Below are positions 42,820 to 50,292 of a DNA stretch of 64,000 nt, in pieces. The DNA lies in NCBI GenBank assembly GCA_958436175.1, contig CAUBJF010000003.1:1-64000 (forward strand), given 5' to 3'. The notes beneath the pieces are model-generated. The model ran no database searches and was not told the origin of the DNA. It worked only from the letters and a program-made list of their open reading frames with translations. Origin of the DNA: an uncultured Muribaculaceae bacterium (GTDB taxonomy: Bacteria > Bacteroidota > Bacteroidia > Bacteroidales > Muribaculaceae). Numbering within the stretch: the first letter of the stretch is position 1; the number at the start of each line of letters is the position of its first letter. The position numbers were made by a program, and so were the translations under genes.

Positions 42820-43617
42820 TCAGAGTGTAAGATAGTCGTCGGGATCCAGAAGAGCGCCCTTGTGCCAGAGTTCAAAACTTGTCTCGCTACCTTTGGCCGC
42901 ATGGCCTATGCGCTGGCCTGCCGCAACTTTCGAGCCTCGACGTACGAAGACATCGCCGAGACCGCTGTAGACGCTGACGAAGTCGTTGGGGTGCTGGATG
43001 ATTATGGTGCTCAGTCCGTCGGCTGTGGTACAGACGGATATCACGTTGCCCCGATAGACCGAGGACATCGCTTCCGGTGCCGATGCCGGGCGCGGCGAGG
43101 AAAAGACCATCCCTTCGGCTGCGATGGGCGCGAGGACCGAGAGTTTGAAACGCTGTTCCTGCTCATAGCGTTGCACGAAGTCGCGCTCGGCCTCCGAAGC
43201 TCCGGCAAGAGAATCGGTCGATGGGGTGACAACCGCCGATGTGGGCACGACGGTGTCTGTCTCGCCTTTCATTATCGCGCGCAGGTTGCTTATATAGGTC
43301 TCTGTGGCGAGGAATGCTCGTTCGAGCGAGTCGACACGTAAGGCTGTTTCTATATATTGCGCACGCGTATCGCCTTTGAGGGTGCCCGGTATGAAATTAC
43401 GGATTGGAGTGTAGACGATGGTGCACCATATCAAAGCTGCCAGGGCAGCAACACAGGCGGCTGTGACGATTATGACACGCAGACGAGTCATCCGGATGCT
43501 CCAGATACGGTTGAATGTGTTCTCCCTGATAAAGTCGAGCCTGAAACGTGCCGGGTTACGGTACGCAGGTGCTGAATGTCGCTTGTCGACAGGTATATTG
43601 ATAAATTTCTTCGTCAT
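42820..43617 (-). CDS. LytM/M23-fold envelope protein, probably catalytically inactive
   Basis: 265 residues with one N-terminal membrane helix (VIIVTAACVAALAALIWC), a spacer, and a C-terminal M23 domain. The domain keeps the fold phrases IIIQHPNDFVSVYSGLGDV and VAAGQRIGHAAKG, but the first metal ligand (HxxxD) is missing and the H-x-H motif is reduced to ELWH. Such degenerate LytM proteins can act as activators of amidases rather than hydrolases. It is co-transcribed with vanZ. Confidence 0.82.
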   Translation of the reverse strand: MTKKFINIPVDKRHSAPAYRNPARFRLDFIRENTFNRIWSIRMTRLRVIIVTAACVAALAALIWCTIVYTPIRNFIPGTLKGDTRAQYIETALRVDSLERAFLATETYISNLRAIMKGETDTVVPTSAVVTPSTDSLAGASEAERDFVQRYEQEQRFKLSVLAPIAAEGMVFSSPRPASAPEAMSSVYRGNVISVCTTADGLSTIIIQHPNDFVSVYSGLGDVFVRRGSKVAAGQRIGHAAKGSETSFELWHKGALLDPDDYLTL

Positions 43618-43764
43618 CCTGCAAATTTACGCAAAAAAAACCACTAATAGGCTTTATGGGACAAAACTGAGGATAGAGAAAGAGTGTTAATAAAGTATCA
43701 TTACCAAGACCATGACACGCCACCAACCATGTCGGCGTATATACTCACATTATAAATTCATTTT

Positions 43765-45381
43765 ATGAGCTCTCAGACTCAACAATCCCCCGAATCCCCC
43801 TCGACGGCATCAGGACGTAAAAAAATATTATCGACAGCTAAGGGCACGCTGACTATGGCATCGATGGCTGTCCTGCTGATAACTTCGATAATCAGCCTAC
43901 GCGGTCTGCCCTCGGAGGCCAAGTACGGCACCCAGTCGATTTTTTTCTTTATTTTTGCAGCCATAGTATTTCTCATCCCCTTCTCTCTTGTTTGTGCCGA
44001 ACTCGCGTCGACATATACCAAAAGCGGAGGTCTCTACCGCTGGGTGGCAGAGGCTTTCGGCCCCAAGTTGGGTTGGACGGCCATGTATCTCGAATGGCAG
44101 ACTATAGTTTTCTGGTTTCCGACAGTGCTTATGTTCGGAGCCGCCTCGCTTGCGCATATTGCATGGCCTGAGAGCTTCGACCAGAGGCTCGCTTCCAATA
44201 AACTGTATACGCTCGTAATTGCAATGGTGCTCTACTGGGCGGCAACATTAAATGCCTTCCGGGGACAACGTTCTGCCAATAAGCTCAGTACATATGGCGG
44301 TATGATAGGCACTATCATTCCCGGGGCCGCCCTTATCATTCTCGGCATCCTCTACCTTGCCCTCGGAAAGCAAAATAATCTTGTCGAGATGCCTTTCTTC
44401 CCCAATTTCTCCCATTTCAACACTCTTGTACTGGCTGCCTCGATTTTCCTCTTCTATGCAGGTATGGAGACACAGGCTGTCCATATCAACGATATGAAGA
44501 ATCCGGCAAAGGAATATCCCAGGTCGGTGCTGATTGCATGTATCGTTATAGTGGTGCTCTATACCCTGGGTACCCTCGTGATAGGGCTTGTTGTCCCGGC
44601 CAAGGATATCGATTTGCTCCAGTCGCTCCTTGTGGCATATAAGGCTCTGTGGGCTGCTTTCGGGCTTGAATGGATGGGCAATGTGATAGCACTCTTCATC
44701 ATGGTCGGTGTCGTCGGCCAGATAAGCGCCCTGGTGACCGGCCCTTCGACAGGTCTTATGGCCGTGGCCCAGTCGGGCTACCTACCCCGTTCTCTCCAGA
44801 AAGTCAGCGACAGGGGTGTCAATAAGTCTATCCTTTATATCGAAGGTGCACTTGTCAGCGCTTTAAGCCTTGTCATAATTATTCTGCCTACAGTAGAGTC
44901 TGCCTATCAGATTATGTCGCAGATGGCCACGATTATCTATCTCATCATGGTCGTTATCATCTACCTCGCGTTCATCCGGCTGCGCCGTACGGAACCCAAC
45001 CGTCCCCGTGGATTTAAAGTACCGGGAGGTAAATTGGGAATGATCGTAGTCTGTGGTCTGGGTCTCATAGGCGCGCTGCTTGCCATCGGGCTCAGCTTCG
45101 TACCTCCTTCGCAGATTACAACTGGTTCGCCTGTCGTATATGTGACCATCATAGCCGTAGGGGTGGCAGTGTTCTTCTTCCTTCCTATTGTCATTTATCA
45201 TTGCCGCAAGCCGTCGTGGCGTAACCCTGCTGCTCACTTCTATCCTTTCGACTGGCAGATTGAGGGCCGCAAGCCGTCGGAAGTGTCGAAATGGTCTCCG
45301 GATTATCAGCCTACCGAGGAAGAGGTTGAAGCGGCCGAAGCACACGCTATCGAGCGTCACGCCAAAGAGAAGCACATGTAG
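43765..45381 (+). CDS. APC-superfamily amino acid permease, GadC-like glutamate/GABA antiporter
   Basis: 538 residues with about 12 helices. The phrase YTKSGGLYRWVAEAFGPKLG near residue 85 is typical of the glutamate:GABA antiporter branch. The C-terminal tail is long, hydrophilic and acidic, with histidines near the end (HAIERHAKEKHM), like the pH-sensing plug of GadC. No glutamate decarboxylase is nearby, so the substrate is an inference from sequence type. Confidence 0.83.
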   Translation: MSSQTQQSPESPSTASGRKKILSTAKGTLTMASMAVLLITSIISLRGLPSEAKYGTQSIFFFIFAAIVFLIPFSLVCAELASTYTKSGGLYRWVAEAFGPKLGWTAMYLEWQTIVFWFPTVLMFGAASLAHIAWPESFDQRLASNKLYTLVIAMVLYWAATLNAFRGQRSANKLSTYGGMIGTIIPGAALIILGILYLALGKQNNLVEMPFFPNFSHFNTLVLAASIFLFYAGMETQAVHINDMKNPAKEYPRSVLIACIVIVVLYTLGTLVIGLVVPAKDIDLLQSLLVAYKALWAAFGLEWMGNVIALFIMVGVVGQISALVTGPSTGLMAVAQSGYLPRSLQKVSDRGVNKSILYIEGALVSALSLVIIILPTVESAYQIMSQMATIIYLIMVVIIYLAFIRLRRTEPNRPRGFKVPGGKLGMIVVCGLGLIGALLAIGLSFVPPSQITTGSPVVYVTIIAVGVAVFFFLPIVIYHCRKPSWRNPAAHFYPFDWQIEGRKPSEVSKWSPDYQPTEEEVEAAEAHAIERHAKEKHM

Positions 45382-45432
45382 TGGAATATTCCTCTCTTGG
45401 CTTCGTCATATATGGGTCGCAAAAAAACAAGC

Positions 45433-45463
45433 TTGTCCGTTCGCGGATTTTTAGCTACCTTTG
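45433..45463 (+). promoter_or_regulatory. Promoter almost touching the DUF3822 start codon
   Basis: TTG (45433-45435), a 20-base spacer and TACCTTTG (45456-45463) match the consensus. The ATG is only 6 bases past the -7 element, so the message would have little or no leader. Confidence 0.72.
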
Positions 45464-45469
45464 CGACCT

Positions 45470-46303
45470 ATGAACGTAGCAGAGGGTAAGATTCCCGAGA
45501 TAGAAAATCCACAGCTGTGGCGCCTTATTGTAGGTATTTCCAAGCATATCGTCAGTGTCCTCGGCCAGTCCAGGACGGACGACGGTTCGCTGTTCCGTTT
45601 CGACGTGGCGCTTAATCCGGAAGCACCGACACGCCTCAGGGCTATCGAAGATGTCGTCTACGCCGTTCCTGGGTTGTTGTCCGATTTCGGATCTGTCGAC
45701 ATAGTCATGCAGACCGACGCTTATGTCCCGGTGCCTCACGGACTTACAGGGGCTGCTCGCGCGCAGTGCGCGGCAATGGCACATATCATGGACGAAGACG
45801 ACACCCTGGAATTTGACGAAGTGCCATATGCTGACGCTGATATCCTGTGGGCTATGCCTTCCGACATCCTAGGTTTTCTGGCGCGTACATTCCGCAATCC
45901 GCGTGTCGTATGCCATATGACACCTCTGCTTCGTTATTTCAGTCGCAAGACATATCTCGGCAATTCCGGAAAGCTCTACGTCCATCTCAGGGGAGGTGCG
46001 GATGCAGGTGTCGATTTGATTTCGTTCGACGGCGGACTCAGGATTTGTTCGTCGCAACGCGTAACGGGCAATGACGACGCGGCCTATTTTGCTTTGGCAG
46101 GACTTGAGGCTTCCGGCCTCAGTCGCGAGGAGGACGAGATACTTCTGTGCGGAGATGCCGGTATGCGCGATGCAGTCTCGACGATATTGCGCCGCTATGC
46201 CGCTTCCGTGATGCCTGTCATCTTCCCTTCGGTGGCATTCCGGGCTGGTCGCGAGGCACTGCGCGCTCCCTTTCCATTAGTAATATTTCCGCTATGCGAA
46301 TAA
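45470..46303 (+). CDS. DUF3822-family protein (actin-like fold)
   Basis: 277 residues from the ATG at 45470. DUF3822 proteins are found in Bacteroidetes directly before rsmD, as here, and are thought to have an actin/hexokinase-like fold. The function is unknown. An upstream TTG at 45461 is in frame but lies inside the promoter's -7 element, so it cannot be the start. It overlaps rsmD by 10 bases. Confidence 0.85.
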   Translation: MNVAEGKIPEIENPQLWRLIVGISKHIVSVLGQSRTDDGSLFRFDVALNPEAPTRLRAIEDVVYAVPGLLSDFGSVDIVMQTDAYVPVPHGLTGAARAQCAAMAHIMDEDDTLEFDEVPYADADILWAMPSDILGFLARTFRNPRVVCHMTPLLRYFSRKTYLGNSGKLYVHLRGGADAGVDLISFDGGLRICSSQRVTGNDDAAYFALAGLEASGLSREEDEILLCGDAGMRDAVSTILRRYAASVMPVIFPSVAFRAGREALRAPFPLVIFPLCE

Positions 46304-46830
46304 TACGAGGCAAATACGGACGTCGGCGTTTCGATGTGCCGACAAACATCACGGCAAGACCGACCACGGACTTTGCTCGCGAGAACATATTCAATGTACT
46401 GGAAAATATCGTTGACTTTGAGGGTAAGGATGCCTTGGACCTTTTTGCCGGTACCGGTGCAATCAGCTTTGAGTTCCTCAGCCGTGAATGTCGCTGGGTG
46501 ACAGCTGTAGAGAAAGCCCCAACGCAACAGCGTTTCATCCTCAAAGTGGCTGCCGAGCTCGGCGCGGATAATTTTAACCTTGTCCGTGGCGATGTCCTGC
46601 GCTTCATCGAAGCTGCCCCGAGGAGCTACGACATCATCTTCGCCGACCCTCCCTACGACATGTGTGGATTTGCGGAAATACCAGGCAAGGTTCTGTCTTC
46701 CGGCTTGGTACACAGCGGCTCTGTCGTTATCATAGAGCACTCGAAGAAGCATGATTTTTCGACGCTCCCCGGCTTCAGCGAGCACAGAGTCTACGGGTCG
46801 GTTAATTTTTCTATATTTTTTGTCGACTGA
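46294..46830 (+). CDS. rsmD: 16S rRNA (guanine(966)-N2)-methyltransferase
   Basis: 178 residues. The AdoMet-binding loop LDLFAGTGAISFE lies near residue 47 and the catalytic DPPYD near residue 118. It begins MRIIRGKYGRRRF as RsmD proteins do. It modifies G966 in the 30S subunit. The ATG at 46294 is chosen because an earlier ATG would read through DUF3822. Confidence 0.94.
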   Translation: MRIIRGKYGRRRFDVPTNITARPTTDFARENIFNVLENIVDFEGKDALDLFAGTGAISFEFLSRECRWVTAVEKAPTQQRFILKVAAELGADNFNLVRGDVLRFIEAAPRSYDIIFADPPYDMCGFAEIPGKVLSSGLVHSGSVVIIEHSKKHDFSTLPGFSEHRVYGSVNFSIFFVD

Positions 46831-46865
46831 CAACTATAGGCTGCCGCTCTTTGTTCTACCTTATG

Positions 46866-46888
46866 ATTCTTGCCAAAATGGCATGAAT
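46866..46888. promoter_or_regulatory. Inverted repeat upstream of groES, candidate operator
   Basis: ATTCTTGCCA, a 3-base spacer AAA, and TGGCATGAAT form a 10-bp inverted repeat with one mismatch. Its centre is about 46 bases before the predicted transcription start. It is not a CIRCE element. A heat-shock operator or activator site is possible. Confidence 0.5.
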
Positions 46889-46911
46889 TACTGACATATG
46901 CCCTTTGGCGC

Positions 46912-46919
46912 GATATTTG
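46912..46919 (+). promoter_or_regulatory. Putative groES promoter (-7 element)
   Basis: GATATTTG matches seven of eight positions of TAnnTTTG. A TTA is at the -33 place. The leader to the groES start is about 42 bases. Confidence 0.45.
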
Positions 46920-46964
46920 CAAAGAAAGAAGCAGAGATAACAACTAAAAATACATATCACTATC

Positions 46965-47240
46965 ATGAAACTCAAACCACTTGCTGACCGTGTGATTATC
47001 GAACCCACACCGGCTGAAGAAGTTACCATGGCAGGTATCATTATTCCTGATTCCGCTAAAGAGAAACCACTCAAAGGCACTGTAATAGCCGTAGGCAACG
47101 GTACCAAGGACGAAGAAATGGTCCTCAAAGCGGGCGACGAAGTGCTCTATGGTAAATATGCCGGGACAGAAATCGAATTCGATGGCGACAAAGTCCTGAT
47201 TATGCGTCAGAACGAAGTTCTCGCAGTAATTGAGAAATAA
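46965..47240 (+). CDS. groES: Co-chaperonin GroES
   Basis: 91 residues. KLKPLADRVIIEPTPAEE is the classical N-terminus, and the mobile loop (ITMAGIIIPDSAKEK region) follows. It caps the GroEL cavity. groEL begins 14 bases downstream. Confidence 0.98.
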   Translation: MKLKPLADRVIIEPTPAEEVTMAGIIIPDSAKEKPLKGTVIAVGNGTKDEEMVLKAGDEVLYGKYAGTEIEFDGDKVLIMRQNEVLAVIEK

Positions 47241-47254
47241 TAAAGGATAGAATC

Positions 47255-48889
47255 ATGGCTAAAGAAATCAAATTCAATATCGAGGCTCGCGAAGAGCTCA
47301 AGAAGGGTGTCGACGCTCTTGCCGATGCCGTCAAGGTAACTCTTGGCCCTAAAGGCCGCAACGTCATCATCGCAAAGCAGTTCGGCGCTCCCCATATCAC
47401 GAAGGACGGTGTCACTGTAGCCCGCGAGGTAGAACTTGAAGAACCTTTCCGCAACATGGGCGCACAGCTCGTCAAGGAAGTTGCTTCCAAGACCGGCGAC
47501 GATGCCGGCGACGGTACGACAACAGCTACCGTTCTCGCACAGGCTATCATCGCTGTAGGACTCAAGAACGTTACAGCCGGAGCAAACCCCATGGACCTCA
47601 AGCGCGGTATCGACAAGGCCGTGGGCGCCGTTGTCGATGGCATCGCCAACATGTCCGAAGAGGTAGGCGACGATTTCAAGAAAATCGAAGACGTTGCCCG
47701 TATTTCGGCTAATAACGACGAGACCATCGGCCGTCTCATCGCCGAAGCTATGCAGAAAGTCAAGAAAGAAGGCGTTATCACTGTCGACGAAGCCAAAGGT
47801 ACCGAGACTACTATCGAGGTTGTCGAAGGTATGCAGTTCGACCGTGGCTATATCTCGCCCTATTTCGTTACAGATACAGAGAAGATGGAATGTGTCATGG
47901 ACAGCCCCCTCATCCTGCTCCACGACAAGAAGATCTCCAACCTCAAGGATATCCTCCCCATCCTCGAAGCTACAGCCCAGAGCGGTCGTCCCTTGCTGAT
48001 TATTGCTGAAGATGTCGACCAGGACGCTCTTGCTGCTCTCGTTGTCAACCGTCTCCGTGGCTCTCTTAAGATTTGCGCCGTCAAGGCTCCCGGTTTCGGC
48101 GACCGTCGCAAGGAAATGCTCGAGGATATCGCCATCCTTACCGGCGGCACTGTCATCTCTGCTGAAAAGGGAATGCAGCTTGCAAACGCAACCATGCAGG
48201 ACCTCGGACAGGCCAACAAAGTGACTGTCGGAAAAGAGAACACCACTATCGTCAACCGGGACGGTAACAAGGAAGCTATCGCAGCCCGTGTGGCACAGAT
48301 CAAGAACCAGATTGCTGCCACTACAAGCGACTACGACCGCGAGAAGCTCCAGGAACGTCTTGCCAAGCTCGCAGGTGGTGTCGCTGTCCTACACGTAGGC
48401 GCACCCTCCGAAGTCGAGATGAAGGAAAAGAAAGACCGTGTCGACGACGCTCTCAGTGCAACACGCGCTGCAATCGCCGAAGGTATCGTCCCCGGTGGCG
48501 GCGTGGCATATATCCGCTGCCTTGACACCCTCAAGAACCTTAAGGGTGCCAACGACGACGAACAGACAGGCATCGCTATCGTCGAACGCGCTATCGAAGA
48601 GCCCCTCCGCCAGATTGCAGCCAATGCAGGCGTTGAAGGTGCTGTCGTAGTACAGAAAGTTCGCGAAGGTAAAGCTGACTTCGGCTACAACGCCCGCACC
48701 GATACATACGAGAACCTTCTCGCTGCCGGTGTTATCGACCCTGCCAAGGTTACACGTGTGGCTCTCGAGAACGCTGCCTCCATCGCCGGTATGTTCCTCA
48801 CCACTGAGTGTGTCATTGCCGACAAGAAGGAAGATAATCCTGCACCGATGCCTAATCCCGGTATGGGTGGCATGGGCGGCATGATGTAA
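47255..48889 (+). CDS. groEL: Chaperonin GroEL
   Basis: 544 residues. It contains DGTTTATVLAQAI (ATP-binding region) and the GGM-repeat tail (GMGGMGGMM). It assembles into the 14-mer ATP-driven folding chamber. A strong two-way terminator follows. Codon use is that of a highly expressed gene, with many GTC, CTC and AAG codons. Confidence 0.99.
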   Translation: MAKEIKFNIEAREELKKGVDALADAVKVTLGPKGRNVIIAKQFGAPHITKDGVTVAREVELEEPFRNMGAQLVKEVASKTGDDAGDGTTTATVLAQAIIAVGLKNVTAGANPMDLKRGIDKAVGAVVDGIANMSEEVGDDFKKIEDVARISANNDETIGRLIAEAMQKVKKEGVITVDEAKGTETTIEVVEGMQFDRGYISPYFVTDTEKMECVMDSPLILLHDKKISNLKDILPILEATAQSGRPLLIIAEDVDQDALAALVVNRLRGSLKICAVKAPGFGDRRKEMLEDIAILTGGTVISAEKGMQLANATMQDLGQANKVTVGKENTTIVNRDGNKEAIAARVAQIKNQIAATTSDYDREKLQERLAKLAGGVAVLHVGAPSEVEMKEKKDRVDDALSATRAAIAEGIVPGGGVAYIRCLDTLKNLKGANDDEQTGIAIVERAIEEPLRQIAANAGVEGAVVVQKVREGKADFGYNARTDTYENLLAAGVIDPAKVTRVALENAASIAGMFLTTECVIADKKEDNPAPMPNPGMGGMGGMM

Positions 48890-48908
48890 TCCGCCAATCA
48901 GATAATAC

Positions 48909-48960
48909 TCACATAAAAAAGCGAGACCGTGGGAAACCGTGGTCTCGCTTTTTTATGTGA
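48909..48960. terminator. Bidirectional terminator between groEL and the TIR gene
   Basis: A perfect 20-bp stem (48909-48928 with 48941-48960) includes GCGAGACC/GGTCTCGC with six A before and six T after, so both strands have a T-run. The loop is 12 bases. It ends 5 bases from the TIR gene's stop. Confidence 0.92.
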
Positions 48961-48965
48961 AGATA

Positions 48966-50219
48966 TCAATAGATTCTTATGCTGTGATCTGCCCAGACTT
49001 CAGCAGTTACGGGATTTTTGCCGGGTCGGAGAGGAATGTTCTTTTCGATTATATAATCACCGGACAAAAGGTCGACGCTGTCGATTTCTTTGTCCGATTC
49101 ATCGCTTGCCCGCGTGGGAATAGTTGTGTCTTCGGATATTTCGAGATTGAAATTCCCCCTGCTCAGTCGCAGCGGTATTCCTACCGTGTCAAGTAGCAGA
49201 TAGTCTTTGGCCCAGTCTTTGAGTATGCATTGTTGCAGGACCAAACCTTTGACAAGGTTGGATATATCGATGGGTTCAGTGGTTCGGGACCGAATAGTTC
49301 TTCCTATCTCAACCACGCCGTCGCCACATTCGAGATTCACTTCGAAAGTGCCGAAGCGGATAGCTCCGCGGAAAGGTGCTTTCCCGTACGAACCTACAGC
49401 GCCAAGCGCGTACATGCTCGGAGCCATTCGCACATAGCATTTCCGGTTGCCTGTGGCCATGATTCTCTTTTGCAGTCTGTAGGCCGAGGCAAAGGACTCG
49501 GGATTGTTCTGCGCTATGATGCTTATACCTGTGATCGCTTTCAGCTGTTCGAAATTGGCGTTAATGTAGTCCAGTCCCGGCGAGGACGAGCCTTTCGAGC
49601 TGTCTGCATCCTTAATACTTATACCAACAATTCGTTTCAATATCTCGTCCTGCCTCAGGCCGCCGTATTGAATATCGATTTTCAGCTTTCTGCCTGAACC
49701 CGCGAGGCATATGTAGAGATAGCCATCTTTCTCATAGCAAATACTGACATCTTTCGACAAGGGACTGTATTCGGCGGCAGGGACTTTAGGGTCTTTGTCA
49801 TCCTTATCGTTCCCGTGTTTGCCTAAAAGATTTTTGAGGTCTTGGATTAGAACTGTTTCTATGGGATGTTCGGCGAGTGTACGCCAGTTGATTCCGGCAA
49901 AGATGAATCGCATCTGCCGCGGAAGCTCCGAACCGTCGATGATATAGGGAAGGATCGACTCGCGCGGCTTCTCGTTGAACGCGAAAGTTATCTCGTTGTT
50001 GGTGAATTTTGACGAATAGGAGTTTTCGCTTGCGAGGTATAGGAAAAGACGGCTGTCGCAGATGGCATCAGCGAGCACGGCCGGAAATTCCATACCTCCG
50101 CCGATACCTTTCTTATCTATGAAATATGATATTCCGGCCTTGTCGAAGGCGCGGCATATCCTTTCTGCGATTGCAGAATCTTTACGGCTGTAGCTTATGA
50201 AGATGTCGTATGCGGGCAT
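48966..50219 (-). CDS. TIR-domain protein with unknown C-terminal domain
   Basis: 417 residues from the ATG at 50219. The N-terminal 130 residues are a TIR domain: YDIFISYSRKDSAIAERI (box 1), DKAGISYFIDK, then SRLFLYLASENSYSS and FTNNEITFA, where Glu76 is the candidate NAD-hydrolysing glutamate. The 270-residue C-terminal part is beta-rich and unknown, with FGTFEVNLECG and FNLEISEDT as typical pieces. Bacterial TIR proteins are often defence NADases, but no partner defence gene is adjacent. It has its own promoter and is isolated from groEL by a terminator. Confidence 0.87.
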   Translation of the reverse strand: MPAYDIFISYSRKDSAIAERICRAFDKAGISYFIDKKGIGGGMEFPAVLADAICDSRLFLYLASENSYSSKFTNNEITFAFNEKPRESILPYIIDGSELPRQMRFIFAGINWRTLAEHPIETVLIQDLKNLLGKHGNDKDDKDPKVPAAEYSPLSKDVSICYEKDGYLYICLAGSGRKLKIDIQYGGLRQDEILKRIVGISIKDADSSKGSSSPGLDYINANFEQLKAITGISIIAQNNPESFASAYRLQKRIMATGNRKCYVRMAPSMYALGAVGSYGKAPFRGAIRFGTFEVNLECGDGVVEIGRTIRSRTTEPIDISNLVKGLVLQQCILKDWAKDYLLLDTVGIPLRLSRGNFNLEISEDTTIPTRASDESDKEIDSVDLLSGDYIIEKNIPLRPGKNPVTAEVWADHSIRIY

Positions 50220-50240
50220 ATTTCTTTTTTCCTTTCCGCG

Positions 50241-50272
50241 CAAATATAGTCAATTAATCATGATTATTCAAA
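50241..50272 (-). promoter_or_regulatory. Promoter of the TIR gene
   Basis: On the minus strand TTTG (50269-50272), a 20-base spacer and TATATTTG (50241-50248) give a full -33/-7 match, 21 bases from the start codon. Confidence 0.72.
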
Positions 50273-50292
50273 CATAGAGACTGCCTCACTTC

